Source: Bacillota bacterium (GTDB taxonomy: Bacteria; Bacillota; Clostridia; Peptostreptococcales; Anaerovoracaceae). Taken from it: a stretch of 64,000 nt of DNA. This document shows, piece after piece, positions 1 through 8,921 of this stretch (position 1 is its first letter; each line of letters begins with the position of its first letter). Below the pieces are notes generated by a model. The model saw only the letters and a program-made list of their open reading frames with translations, was not told the origin of the DNA and searched no databases. The stretch covers positions 40,189-104,188 of the forward strand of contig JAAWDM010000055.1 in NCBI GenBank assembly GCA_022793795.1, written 5' to 3'. The position numbers and the translations under genes are program-made.

Positions 1-1854
1 CACATTATCCACTGCACCGGTCTTTTTAGAGCCAAAACGAACATAAGCATTGGCAATCTCCGGCGTCTTACCATCTCTTTTAAATACCAGCATACGAACC
101 GTATTAACCGCACCGTCATAAATCCGCTTTAACTCAGGATGCATATTGATATATTCCGTAACCAAATACTGGTTGTCAATATCCTCTAAAATATCCAATA
201 CCTGCTGACGGGTCACATCCTCATAGTTAAGCTGGTATTTGCCGTTTTCACAGGTAAACTTATAGAATCCATCTCCATGGGAGCCCTCATCTGGCTTTAG
301 AGCCAGCACCCCCTTCTCCTCCACCAGACGGAAAATCTCATCAAAGGTGTTGGTATATCCCTCCGGCAAATCCATCATGGAGATTACCTTATTATTGCCG
401 TTTTTACAGATGATATGGTAATAGTATTCCGGAAAACAACTGTTAAAATCAGAGCAGATATACTTGACTGTAATCTTATCCTCCATCCACTTTCTGTATT
501 TGGGATTGATATGGCGAAGCCACTTATATTCAAAATCGGAAATGTACTCTCCATAGTTTTCCTCTGTAATACCATACTGGGCAATTCGATAGGACAAAAA
601 ACCGTGACGGTAAGCCCACATTTTTTCCTTGAAGCTAGCTTCCTTATTGGTCTTAAAGTCCTGCCAAACCATGCCTAGCCATTTGGTACTCAAATATGGC
701 ACCAGACCTTTTGGATAGAAGGTTCTGGCAAACCGTTTCCGAATCCGCTGTTTAATCTTTTTCCATCTTCTGCGACTTCTCACCTTTCTGCTGGCATAGG
801 CTGCTTTTTTCTGGGCTACCTTGCCTGCCAGATATCTGGAAGTTTCACGGCTAAAAGGTTGACAAGTCGGATAGGCTGGATTATTGAGCATCTTTACAAT
901 CTTAAATCCCTCTTCATTGATAATGATGTCCACTCCAAAGAACTCCAACTGTGGTACAAACCGGCAAATCTCACCGATTTTCTCCGTAATCTCTGACCAG
1001 AAGGGAATGGTCTTTCCATCCCAGGTTCCTGTCTTCACATCGATTGGCGTTTCCCGTACCGTATCCTGGTACTTTTCCTCTTCGTCCACATCATCCTCTT
1101 CCAGACTGTCTGCCATGGCCTGAGCCAAAGATTTCAGCGGCTTGCTCTCATACTTTCCATAGATAAAATATCCATCTCCAATGACAGGGTTGTCCCCCAA
1201 TTCATTGAACACGATAAGGCGCAGCATATTGCCATCCACATTTTGTCCCGGGCTCACCTTCTCTGCAATGACGATGGTGGAGCGATACTCGCTCAGTCTG
1301 GCAATTAGGTCTGATTCTGACATCTCCTCTTCATCAAAGAAAAACCTTCCCTCCCTGTAAGAAATGGCGCTGGCCGAAATTCCGTTGGCAGGCGCTACTG
1401 TAACCACGCCCTTTTCTCTAATTAACGCCAGTATATCCTGGAAACGATCTCCTGCCTGATGGTCATACAATGGAATGATTTGCACTTCTTTATACCGCTT
1501 ACTAATCTGATAGTACAACTGGGGCATATTCTCCCTAAAGGGTTTGAACATGGTGTATACCGTTACCTTATCGGTAATCCACTTGCTATAACCGCCGTTG
1601 AGAGGACGCAAAAACGCATATTCCTTAGCAGAAATATATTCCTTAAAGTTTTCCTCATTAATGCCCAGCTTTTGCACCTGTTCTGGCATGAAGCCGTGTT
1701 TCAGAGCCCAACTGGTTTCCTTTCGGCTGAAGCCGTAATCCCGAGTCTTATGTCTATATACTTCCCGTACCCAGCGACGAGCCTCCCCGCCGGTAAATCC
1801 GCGGGAAGTCGGGCCGAGAGCCAGAATATTTACTACCATTTTTTTCAGTCCCAT
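1..1854 (-). CDS. Tandem ATP-grasp protein (surface polymer locus), 3' end beyond window
   Basis: The ORF track misses this gene because its stop lies beyond the left edge. Reading the minus strand from ATG at 1854 gives about 618 codons without a stop. The protein has two related halves. Each contains a W-A-x-(K/R)-HGF motif, then an EEN(F/Y)xEYIS block, then an ATP-grasp-like region. The second half keeps typical features (EKGVLALKPDEGSHGDG, YLVTEYI, NTVRMLVF). The first half is eroded (EKGVVTVAPANG, NMLRLIVF). This resembles the sugar-transfer-associated ATP-grasp family (PF14397), whose members probably ligate amino acids to surface glycans. The start directly abuts the stop of the nucleotidyltransferase upstream, so they are co-transcribed. 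The exact reaction is unknown. The first half may be structural rather than catalytic. Confidence 0.8.
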   Translation of the reverse strand, partial: MGLKKMVVNILALGPTSRGFTGGEARRWVREVYRHKTRDYGFSRKETSWALKHGFMPEQVQKLGINEENFKEYISAKEYAFLRPLNGGYSKWITDKVTVYTMFKPFRENMPQLYYQISKRYKEVQIIPLYDHQAGDRFQDILALIREKGVVTVAPANGISASAISYREGRFFFDEEEMSESDLIARLSEYRSTIVIAEKVSPGQNVDGNMLRLIVFNELGDNPVIGDGYFIYGKYESKPLKSLAQAMADSLEEDDVDEEEKYQDTVRETPIDVKTGTWDGKTIPFWSEITEKIGEICRFVPQLEFFGVDIIINEEGFKIVKMLNNPAYPTCQPFSRETSRYLAGKVAQKKAAYASRKVRSRRRWKKIKQRIRKRFARTFYPKGLVPYLSTKWLGMVWQDFKTNKEASFKEKMWAYRHGFLSYRIAQYGITEENYGEYISDFEYKWLRHINPKYRKWMEDKITVKYICSDFNSCFPEYYYHIICKNGNNKVISMMDLPEGYTNTFDEIFRLVEEKGVLALKPDEGSHGDGFYKFTCENGKYQLNYEDVTRQQVLDILEDIDNQYLVTEYINMHPELKRIYDGAVNTVRMLVFKRDGKTPEIANAYVRFGSKKTGAVDNV

Positions 1855-2445
1855 TTATTTCTTCGTCCTCCTGTTATAGTCCTCCGGAGAATTGAAATCC
1901 TCCGTATCGTCTCCCAGCATCAAAAATTTCTCTCCAATCTGCTTTTCGCCAAAGGGAAGTCCCGTAAAGGATTGATACACCTGCCAGCCAATGCACTTTT
2001 CAATCTTTCCTTCCAAAAACAACTGGCGCACCCTGTCCACATGATAGTGAAACAGGTCTCCGTCAGTCACTTTAACCGCTACAATAGCGCGGCCGTTTCC
2101 AAAAAACATCATATCATCAGTTTGTGTTGATAAGATGGTATTTATGGCATGGTCGGAGTAAAATGTATCGCCGTAGAGAAAGCATACATTGTCATCAATC
2201 AGTTCCTCGGTAAACCGGTCGATTTCCAGATGGTTATGAAGGGGTTCGTACCGTCTAGCCCCTGGAAACTCATATCTTTCGTCATGGGAAGTGATGATAA
2301 TTTCCCCTGCAGGGTCTCCCTCCCGAAGAAGTCTGACGGTTCTGCCAAGAAGACTTTCTCCACCGATTTCTATCAAATGTTTTGGCCGGTCCTGATAATT
2401 TTGCCAGCGGGTTCCTTTCCCGTCAGCCATGATAATATATCTCAT
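1855..2445 (-). CDS. Small sugar/choline-type nucleotidyltransferase
   Basis: This 196-residue protein opens with a Rossmann-like nucleotide-binding segment (MRYIIMADGKGTRW), close to the L-A-x-G-x-G-T-R signature of NTP-transferase proteins (PF00483/PF12804). PKHLIEIGG then matches the usual PK-x-L family block. Near the C terminus, DFNSPEDY resembles the D-x-N-T-P-E-D-Y ending of MobA/LicC-like enzymes. At under 200 residues it is shorter than most hexose-1-phosphate nucleotidyltransferases. A GAGGAG ribosome site precedes the ATG. It lies between two ATP-grasp genes and behind a glycerophosphotransferase, so it probably makes an NDP-activated precursor for a wall polymer. The substrate cannot be read from the sequence. 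A glycan-phosphate or choline-phosphate is possible. Confidence 0.7.
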   Translation of the reverse strand: MRYIIMADGKGTRWQNYQDRPKHLIEIGGESLLGRTVRLLREGDPAGEIIITSHDERYEFPGARRYEPLHNHLEIDRFTEELIDDNVCFLYGDTFYSDHAINTILSTQTDDMMFFGNGRAIVAVKVTDGDLFHYHVDRVRQLFLEGKIEKCIGWQVYQSFTGLPFGEKQIGEKFLMLGDDTEDFNSPEDYNRRTKK

Positions 2446-2459
2446 GAGCGCTCCTCACT

Positions 2460-3533
2460 TTAGTCCTTAATTACTCCATGATACCGATAAAAATCTCCCA
2501 GTTCTCCGTGGCGCTGCCCGCCCCAAAGCTGAATGATATTTACTCCGGAGGAGGTATTGGCTTCAATGATACAGTGCCCCTCTTCAGTGATCAGAATATC
2601 CCAGGCGATAAAATGCATATATGGCAAATGATTGGCCAAATTCAGCATATCTTCCTTCAACTGCTGCCACCCTGGAATCACCACGCCTTTAATCGGCGCT
2701 CCCGAATCCGGATGTACCTCATAAACATTTTTATTATGGAGACATCTGGCTTCTGTCAGTACACCAGTATCCAGATCGATTTTGGATACCAGCCCGCCTC
2801 TGCTCCCGTTGTCCACCGGTATGGTTTCCTTGGTTCCAATCCGCTGTACTGCAAAAAACACTTTAAATATGTGGGTTTTCGGGTCCCGCAAAGTAATGAA
2901 CCGAATGGTATTGACCGTCTTATCGTAAATCTCACTGCTGTAGTGGTGCTGCTCCATGGCCTCACTGATAAACCAGTTGTCGTGTTTTTTTAGGAAATTC
3001 AGAAATTCCTCTTCCTCCATAGACTTTAGGTCGATGGCTGGCTGTCCTTCCGGCCGCTCTTTCGTCTCTATCCAACTGAGGCGGCAGACACCGGTTCCCT
3101 TTCCCTTTCCATAGGGCTTAAAAAACAGGGTCTTTTTTTCTTTTAAAAGCTCCAATGCATCCTCATACTCCAAAGCCTGACTTTGAAAGCTGGACAGGTA
3201 CCCTCTATTTTTAATCATATAGCTTTCCGGCACTCTCACATACTGTTTCAAAATCTCCGCGGAAGCAATCTTATTGTTACATACGAAATCAAAAGGTTCA
3301 TTGATATAGCGAGAACGATACCAGTCGAATTCCGACAGATATTCGTGACGATCATTGTGGTCAAAGTCATATAGCATCCACTGGTCCGCTAAAAAACCAC
3401 CGGAAAGATTGGCTCTAATCTTTTTATACCATGGGCACTTGAAATGATTTTTTGCAAACACGATTCTCCGCCAATACAGCAAAAATAATTTCATCTTTTT
3501 CACTGCCCATCTGGTAAACGCAAATACATCCAT
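2460..3533 (-). CDS. Sugar-transfer-associated ATP-grasp protein
   Basis: The middle of this protein has an ATP-grasp core with a nucleotide-binding loop (FFKPYGKGKGTGVCRL), the NTIRFITL strand and a C-terminal metal-site motif (IIEANTSSGVNIIQLWGG). This is the PF14397-type family found in capsule, teichuronic and other surface-glycan loci. Such proteins are thought to form amide bonds between a carboxylate and an amine using ATP. I place the start at MDVFAF (3533) because AAAGGA lies about 10 nt upstream. The longer track ORF begins at 3569 without a good site. It lies 44 nt after the glycerophosphotransferase and 15 nt before the nucleotidyltransferase, consistent with one operon. The role in decorating a wall polymer is inferred from this neighbourhood. 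Confidence 0.75.
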   Translation of the reverse strand: MDVFAFTRWAVKKMKLFLLYWRRIVFAKNHFKCPWYKKIRANLSGGFLADQWMLYDFDHNDRHEYLSEFDWYRSRYINEPFDFVCNNKIASAEILKQYVRVPESYMIKNRGYLSSFQSQALEYEDALELLKEKKTLFFKPYGKGKGTGVCRLSWIETKERPEGQPAIDLKSMEEEEFLNFLKKHDNWFISEAMEQHHYSSEIYDKTVNTIRFITLRDPKTHIFKVFFAVQRIGTKETIPVDNGSRGGLVSKIDLDTGVLTEARCLHNKNVYEVHPDSGAPIKGVVIPGWQQLKEDMLNLANHLPYMHFIAWDILITEEGHCIIEANTSSGVNIIQLWGGQRHGELGDFYRYHGVIKD

Positions 3534-3577
3534 ACTATTATGGTTCCTTTCCTTCCTCAATCCATGCATACATCAAC

Positions 3578-4750
3578 TCAACAGAGATTTCTTAAAATCA
3601 ATTTTACAATCTGTGAAGTTGAAGTTCCCAGCCCCTCCGGCAAATAGGCTCTGCGATATGCATCCAGCACAGCCTGGGGATACGGCTCCGCTCCTCTACC
3701 TATCAAGTCGGTTTTGGCCGCCTTATCAGCAGCCACAAGGCGATTTATCAGCCTTTGTCCGTCTTCATATACGCAGCCAGGCATCACCTGAAATAAATCT
3801 ATATTCATTCCGTTTTTTTCACGGTACTCTTCATAATCATAAACGTAATAGAAGGTCGGTCGGTTTAGTACCGCTCCTTCAATGGCAATGGCCGAATAAT
3901 CGGTAATCAAATAGTCGCAGGCAGCCAGCAAATCCACTGCCGAAAAATCAGGACAGTCGTAAACCTCTGTCTTTCCTGTCACATCCAGTTTCTGATTAGG
4001 ATGTCCCTTGACGATCAGTACGAAACTTTTGTTTCGATTCACCTTCTCCACTGCCTCCACAAGTTCCTCCCAGTGAAGCTGAATATTTTTGCGAAAGGTA
4101 GGCGCATAGAGAAGAATGGCCTTTCCTTCAAACTGTGGATATGCCTTCAGCACTGCCTTTCGATTGGCCTCGGCTGTATCCAGCAGATGGTCGATTCTAG
4201 GCAGGCCGCAGTTGACCAGCTTGTCCTCTGTGGTGTGAAAGGACTGGCAGTAAAAGGGATTCCAAGCCTTCCCTCCAGCAATGATATAATCGTAATTCTC
4301 GTGCATTCTCATCAGGCGGGCCATCTCTTCGCTTCGTCCTGATGACTTCCCCAGGGTCTGATAGCCGGACTGCTTAATCTTCCCCAAAGCGTGCCACATT
4401 TGAATCACGGTCAGACATTTTTTATGATGCAAAATCGATACGGCCGGCCAGTAAGCGTCTAATATGCAAACCTTAGCTGTGGCCATATGATACATGCTTT
4501 TTAGGGTTGTTACTGCAAAATGAACCAGGCCTCCGCTCTGCTCTCCCTCCAGCCGGTTGCACAAAGTCACGATTTCCACATCGTCCCGCTGCCTCTTTAA
4601 CAGTTCCTGCACCATCTGAAAGTCCAGAGTCAGGCTGTTGGACTGTCTACTGAGAAACACCGCCTTATTGGGTTTGGTAGGCAGTAACTTCAAAAAGAAA
4701 TATAGCGCCGCCAAACACCACCGCATCATATATATTGCAATTTTTTTCAT
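3578..4750 (-). CDS. CDP-glycerol:poly(glycerophosphate) glycerophosphotransferase family protein
   Basis: This 390-residue protein belongs to the TagB/TagF-like family (PF04464), which transfers glycerol- or ribitol-phosphate units to teichoic-acid chains at the inner membrane face. Recognisable parts are an N-terminal hydrophobic stretch (MMRWCLAALYFFLKLLP), the family motif QMWHALGKIKQSG, LLYAPTFRKN and the nucleotide-site region YLITDYSAIAIEGAVLNRP. MKKIAIY at 4750 is preferred as start because GGAG lies 9 nt upstream. The track ORF starts 36 nt earlier without a site. It is the first gene of the surface-polymer block, with a promoter just upstream and the ATP-grasp genes following. Whether it primes or polymerises, and with which polyol phosphate, cannot be decided. 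Confidence 0.8.
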   Translation of the reverse strand: MKKIAIYMMRWCLAALYFFLKLLPTKPNKAVFLSRQSNSLTLDFQMVQELLKRQRDDVEIVTLCNRLEGEQSGGLVHFAVTTLKSMYHMATAKVCILDAYWPAVSILHHKKCLTVIQMWHALGKIKQSGYQTLGKSSGRSEEMARLMRMHENYDYIIAGGKAWNPFYCQSFHTTEDKLVNCGLPRIDHLLDTAEANRKAVLKAYPQFEGKAILLYAPTFRKNIQLHWEELVEAVEKVNRNKSFVLIVKGHPNQKLDVTGKTEVYDCPDFSAVDLLAACDYLITDYSAIAIEGAVLNRPTFYYVYDYEEYREKNGMNIDLFQVMPGCVYEDGQRLINRLVAADKAAKTDLIGRGAEPYPQAVLDAYRRAYLPEGLGTSTSQIVKLILRNLC

Positions 4751-4820
4751 CCTGTTATCTCCACACTTACCCTGCAATCCTTGCACGCAAATATAGATCG
4801 CTACGCAATCCTATCACTTT

Positions 4821-4849
4821 AATTTACCACATTTTTGGCTATTTGTAAA
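4821..4849 (-). promoter_or_regulatory. Putative sigma-70-type promoter for the surface-polymer operon
   Basis: On the minus strand TTTACA is followed by 17 nt and TAAATT, about 70 nt upstream of the glycerophosphotransferase ATG. Spacing is ideal and both boxes are one or two bases from consensus. It sits between the terminator of the preceding operon and the gene. Confidence 0.5.
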
Positions 4850-4881
4850 TGTTTTCGAGGCAGCTTCTGATGTTCCTATCC

Positions 4882-4931
4882 CAAAAAAATATTGGTTTTT
4901 CAAAGACTGCCTCAATCCCCGAAAAACCAAT
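4882..4931 (-). terminator. Rho-independent terminator after the M20 dipeptidase
   Basis: On the minus strand ATTGGTTTTTC pairs perfectly with GAAAAACCAAT across a 19-nt loop, followed by ATTTTTTTGG. It begins a few bases after the M20 peptidase stop and closes the D-aminoacylase operon. Confidence 0.8.
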
Positions 4932-4937
4932 ACTCTT

Positions 4938-6278
4938 TTATTTGAAACTTTTCTCTGTAGTCCCTATCTCATAGAAGGCTTGAGCAAATATTTTAGCGCT
5001 GGTAAGTAAGCTATCGATTCCAATACACTCGTTGGGCTCATGACAGGTATCCTGTTCTCCTGGAAAGATGGGCCCCCAGGCCACCACATTGGGGATAGCT
5101 TTTGCATATGAGCCGCCGTATGCCAAGGAAAATTCATTTTTGAAACCGCTCACTTCTTCATAAGCCTTGGCAAAAGCCTTTAAAAAGGGTTTTTTTTGAC
5201 TGACGAAAACCGCCGACTGCATTTCCTTTTCAACAATTCTGCCCCCTGCAGCCCTGGCAAAGTCCTGAAATCCATCTACAATTCGTCCCTCATCAAATCC
5301 ATAGGCAAACCGAATATTCACATTCAGTTTGCACAGACCGTCCTTTGCCTCTAAAATCGTCGGCGTCAACACGTTTCTATGGACAAACTCTCCCTCATAA
5401 TATTCGGACTCACTGTCAAGTCCTAGGGCTTCCCCATACGGACTCCGCAACTTTTCGTCTATGGCTTTTAGTATAGACCATAGACGGTTTTCCCCAAGTC
5501 CCATGTCCTTGAGTTGGTCAATCAAGAGGAACAAAGCGTTTATCCCCTTTTCTGGTCTTGAGGTATGGGCTGTCTTTCCCTCTGCCTTAACTCGCCTTCC
5601 ATCGGAAAGGATAGCTTCCGCTGCTCCCGGAACCACGTTGCTGGCAGCGCCGCAGTGGATTTCAACCACATACAACCTCTCCGCCTGCCTGGCAATCTCA
5701 TCTTCCACATGGAATTCCATGAGAAAATCTCCAAAGCCTTTTTCAATATTGCTGATAGGATATTCTCCATCTGGTGTAAATCCATAATCAGGCAGTGGAA
5801 AAGATTTTACATAAGCGTCCATATCTGTCCACTCCACTTCCTCCTGGGTTCCAATGATCATCTGTACCTTTTTATGGAGGGGTGCGCCTTGTTCCATCAC
5901 CGCTTTCATGGCATAAAGAGAGGCGATAATCATTCCTTTATCATCCTGGGCTCCTCGCCCATAGATACATCCGTCTAACACCAGAGCCTGGAAGGGATCG
6001 GTCCTCCATTGGTCATAAGGTTCGGCAGGCACCACATCCACATGGGAGAGAATCCCCAAGGTCTCCTCTCCCTCTCCCATCTCGATAACGCCCACCTGAC
6101 CGTCCAAAACGCTGCTGGTTGAAAAGCCCAGCCCTTCTCCCAACTGCAAAACAAAATCCAGAGCTTCCCTTACCTTCGGTAGGTTCGATGAAACGCTTTC
6201 AATGGCAATCAGTTCTGAAAGGGCCTGGACCATGGCCTCCCGCTCTTTTTCTATATATAAATTTAGGAAAGATTTCAT
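4938..6278 (-). CDS. M20 family dipeptidase (PepV/Sapep type)
   Basis: This cytosolic di-zinc peptidase of about 446 residues hydrolyses dipeptides, in this family often those with D- or unusual residues. The zinc-binding motifs are visible: LSHVDVVPAEPYDQWRTDPF with the first His and the activating Asp, GRGAQDDKGM with the bridging Asp, and QEEVEW with the general-base Glu. The C terminus carries the last ligand (DTCHEPNE). Length matches PepV-like enzymes. MKSFLN at 6278 is preferred because AAAAGG lies 10 nt upstream. The longer track start overlaps the previous stop and has no site. It is the third gene of the operon with D-aminoacylase and the beta-lactamase-like hydrolase, so it probably finishes degradation of small peptides released or imported there. 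Confidence 0.85.
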   Translation of the reverse strand: MKSFLNLYIEKEREAMVQALSELIAIESVSSNLPKVREALDFVLQLGEGLGFSTSSVLDGQVGVIEMGEGEETLGILSHVDVVPAEPYDQWRTDPFQALVLDGCIYGRGAQDDKGMIIASLYAMKAVMEQGAPLHKKVQMIIGTQEEVEWTDMDAYVKSFPLPDYGFTPDGEYPISNIEKGFGDFLMEFHVEDEIARQAERLYVVEIHCGAASNVVPGAAEAILSDGRRVKAEGKTAHTSRPEKGINALFLLIDQLKDMGLGENRLWSILKAIDEKLRSPYGEALGLDSESEYYEGEFVHRNVLTPTILEAKDGLCKLNVNIRFAYGFDEGRIVDGFQDFARAAGGRIVEKEMQSAVFVSQKKPFLKAFAKAYEEVSGFKNEFSLAYGGSYAKAIPNVVAWGPIFPGEQDTCHEPNECIGIDSLLTSAKIFAQAFYEIGTTEKSFK

Positions 6279-6295
6279 TTTATCTAAGCCTTTTC

Positions 6296-7129
6296 TCATT
6301 CTTTGACTGCCATAGCGCCCTCGATGGTGCCATTGGCCAATACCAGTTTTCGGGTAGTCCTGCGTATAAAATCCTCATAAGAACGCATATCAGGTCCCAC
6401 ATAAGCATAGCAAACGATGAACGGTCTTTCCGCATAGACGATACCCACATCGTGGGCTTTATCCTCTTCATCTCCGGTCTTATGGGCCATAGGAAAATCC
6501 ATAGGCAACTGGCCGCCCATCTTATGATTGATTTGCTGCTGTCTCATGATTGTTTCCAGCCACACAGAGGATTCCTCGTCCACCAGAGTCCGATAATGCA
6601 TCTGCTCCAATAGCTGTCCGATTTCTCTTGGGACGAAATAGTTGTTGATGCCTTTGGCCTCCTTCTCTGCATCCCAATAGCAGCGGTTGAATTGGGTACC
6701 TTCCATGCCCAACTGCAAAAAACATTCCCTGATTACCGGCGTGGTATAGTAACGAAGCAAAGCGTTGGTGGCCGCGCTGTCGCTGATAGTAATCATCAGC
6801 TTGCTCATGGTCTCCACATCCAGGGTCACATCCCCTGTAATATGCTGGATTGCCCCGCAGCCAGGGATTTTTTCCTCTTCCTTCATGGTCACTAAGTCGC
6901 GAAAATTGGTCTTGCCCTGACTACGCAGAAGCAGAATCGCTGCCATCAGCGGCAGTTTTACGATGCTGGCCGGCAAAAACTGTTCATCTGCTCGGAATTC
7001 AGCCGTTTCTCCTGTGACTAGACTCTTATAATAGAAGCCGGCCTGACCATCCATGGCCTTAAGTTCCTCTACAATTTCCTTTAGTACCTCGGTATTCTTA
7101 TCATATCTGTTGTCCATGGCTTTCCTCAT
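6296..7129 (-). CDS. Cytoplasmic class A beta-lactamase-like serine hydrolase (copy 1)
   Basis: The 277-residue protein has the serine beta-lactamase/transpeptidase fold signature (PF13354-like). The SxxK motif is S55-I-V-K58 in PASIVKLP, and KTG lies in AHKTGDEED. The SDN position reads SDS (TISDSAATN), a conservative change seen only in this copy. There is no signal peptide or hydrophobic N terminus, so it should stay in the cytoplasm, unlike resistance beta-lactamases. The start overlaps the D-aminoacylase stop by four bases (ATGA); a second ATG at 7117 is possible. Three relatives lie elsewhere in the window, each beside peptide or D-amino-acid hydrolases. I infer an amidase or peptidase role rather than drug resistance; the substrate is unknown. 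Confidence 0.8.
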   Translation of the reverse strand: MRKAMDNRYDKNTEVLKEIVEELKAMDGQAGFYYKSLVTGETAEFRADEQFLPASIVKLPLMAAILLLRSQGKTNFRDLVTMKEEEKIPGCGAIQHITGDVTLDVETMSKLMITISDSAATNALLRYYTTPVIRECFLQLGMEGTQFNRCYWDAEKEAKGINNYFVPREIGQLLEQMHYRTLVDEESSVWLETIMRQQQINHKMGGQLPMDFPMAHKTGDEEDKAHDVGIVYAERPFIVCYAYVGPDMRSYEDFIRRTTRKLVLANGTIEGAMAVKE

Positions 7130-8703
7130 TTTCTTCCGCGACGCAGTACCATTCCAGCGTTGGCGCCAGTGTGTTTTCCATTCTCAGCAGTCAAAACACC
7201 GTTGACATACACCCGCTTAATTCCCTTGCAAGGCTGTTTTGGATTTTCATAGGTCGGCGTATCCTCAATTTCATCAAAGTCAAAGAGTACCAAATCTGCC
7301 CACATACCTTCTTTTATCATGCCTCTATCGTGAAGGTTTAGTCTGTTGGCAGGAAGGCCTGTCATCTTATAGATAGCCGTTTCCAGGGAGAGCAGCTTCC
7401 GTTCACGACAGTATTTTGCAATGACTCTAGGAAAGGCCCCATACCAACGAGGATGTGGCTGTCCTTCATAGTCCAGCGGCGCAGCGTATCCGTCGGAACC
7501 AATCATCACATATGGCTGTTGCATGATATATTCGATGTCCTCTTCACACATGCCGAAATTCACTTCGCCCACTCGGCTGTGCTCCTCTAAAATCAAATCC
7601 AGACAGGCATCTCCAGGGTCTACGCCGCGAATCTTTCCGATCTCTTCTATATTTTTACCTACAGCCCACCGATTCTTTTCACTGCCGGTATAGGAAACCA
7701 CGATATCGCCCCATCGTCCCACATGACTGGCATTGCTTTCTTGTTTAATTTTTTCACGGGTCTCAGGGTCCTGTAGCCTGGCCATAAGAGCCTCTACGCC
7801 GCCGTCCTCAAAGGCCCACAGCGGTACGTTGCTATCCAGACCAGTGGCTGAAGCATTATATGGATACTGGTCCATCTTCACATCCATGCCTTGCCGTCTC
7901 GCCTGGTCGACCATGGCGATGGTCGTCTTGCAGTGTACCTGCCATCCCGTCTTCTTGGTTACCTTATGATGGGCAATCTGCAAAGGCGCTCCTGACCTTT
8001 CGGCGATTTCCAAGGACTCCCGTACCGCCTCCACCACTTCATCGCCCTCGTTTCGCATGTGGGTTTCATAGAAAGCGCCGTATGGAACCAACTCTTTACA
8101 TAGTTCGGAAAGTTCATCCACATCTGCATAGCAGCCTGGCGGATAGATAAGGCCGCTGGACATACAGAAGGCTCCCTCTTCCAAGGACTGACGCAGCAGC
8201 CCTTTCATTTCTTCCATCTCTGCTTCTGAGGGTTTTCTGGCCTCAAAGCCCATGGCAGCCAGCCGAATGGTACCATGGCCCACCGCTGTTCCGAAGTTCA
8301 CGCTTGGCTTTTTCGCCTCCACTGCATCCAAATACTGGCCCATGGACTGCCAGCTATATTCCATCTGCCCGATATAGTCGCACAGTTGCTTTTTCTTTTC
8401 CGGATCCGAACTTACCGGCGCTGCCGACATCCCACAGTCGCCTCCAATCTCCGTGGTAATTCCCTGCAAAATCCGGCTCTCTGCTCTAGGATGGCCTGGT
8501 AAGGTCACATCGCTGTGAGAATGTATATCGATAAATCCTGGCGCCAAATAGCAATCTCCGCCATCCACAACCTCTACAGCCATGGTCTCATCCACTGGAC
8601 CCACAGCCTGAATCTTTCCGTCCTTTACGGCCACACTGCCACGAAACCATGGCGCTGGCGTTCCATCGATAATCCTGACATTTTTAATGATATAATCGAA
8701 CAT
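7126..8703 (-). CDS. N-acyl-D-amino-acid deacylase (D-aminoacylase family)
   Basis: This 525-residue amidohydrolase releases free D-amino acids from N-acylated forms or related amides. It shows the metal-site motif HSHSD (His61, His63), the family cysteine in GGDCGMS (Cys90), an AHHK segment and the C-terminal GSDGYAAPLDYEG-PHPR region typical of D-aminoacylases. Length is near the roughly 480-540 residues of the family. The ATG has a strong AGGAGG site. It is the first gene of an operon with the beta-lactamase-like hydrolase (4-nt overlap) and the M20 dipeptidase. A canonical -24/-12 promoter lies about 110 nt upstream. A second, shorter relative is encoded at 57923-59281 under the same kind of promoter, suggesting two substrate ranges. 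Confidence 0.85.
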   Translation of the reverse strand: MFDYIIKNVRIIDGTPAPWFRGSVAVKDGKIQAVGPVDETMAVEVVDGGDCYLAPGFIDIHSHSDVTLPGHPRAESRILQGITTEIGGDCGMSAAPVSSDPEKKKQLCDYIGQMEYSWQSMGQYLDAVEAKKPSVNFGTAVGHGTIRLAAMGFEARKPSEAEMEEMKGLLRQSLEEGAFCMSSGLIYPPGCYADVDELSELCKELVPYGAFYETHMRNEGDEVVEAVRESLEIAERSGAPLQIAHHKVTKKTGWQVHCKTTIAMVDQARRQGMDVKMDQYPYNASATGLDSNVPLWAFEDGGVEALMARLQDPETREKIKQESNASHVGRWGDIVVSYTGSEKNRWAVGKNIEEIGKIRGVDPGDACLDLILEEHSRVGEVNFGMCEEDIEYIMQQPYVMIGSDGYAAPLDYEGQPHPRWYGAFPRVIAKYCRERKLLSLETAIYKMTGLPANRLNLHDRGMIKEGMWADLVLFDFDEIEDTPTYENPKQPCKGIKRVYVNGVLTAENGKHTGANAGMVLRRGRK

Positions 8704-8809
8704 TCTGCCTCCTCTCTCTTCCTAAAGGCTCACTGCATCTCATCATCCGCCTCTATAAAGATCCATGAAAAGAAATAGTTTAAATGTATAAAAGCATTTA
8801 TCTTATTTT

Positions 8810-8826
8810 ATGCAAAAAAGATGCCA
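8810..8826 (-). promoter_or_regulatory. Sigma-54 (-24/-12) promoter of the D-aminoacylase operon
   Basis: The minus strand reads TGGCATCTTTTTTGCAT: the TGGCA and TTGC elements with exactly 10 nt between the GG and GC doublets, as in sigma-54 promoters. The predicted start is near 8800, about 95 nt before the ATG. The same element precedes the DmpA and permease operons. Confidence 0.75.
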
Positions 8827-8921
8827 TCCTTTTATACGCAAAAAGACTGAAAAAAATACCATTTTTCCCAGCCTATTTCGTCTATTATATCCTATTATAC
8901 CATGAGAAATCCCATTCTATC

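Noticed and set aside
4821-4931. Further copy of the inverted-word elements
   Set aside because: The GAGGCAG/CTGCCTC and ATTGGTTTTTC pairs do not follow the 23/57/16 spacing and are explained by a terminator.
6296-7129. Antibiotic-resistance beta-lactamase
   Set aside because: No signal peptide, operon with D-aminoacylase and a dipeptidase, and SDS instead of SDN argue for a cytoplasmic metabolic role.
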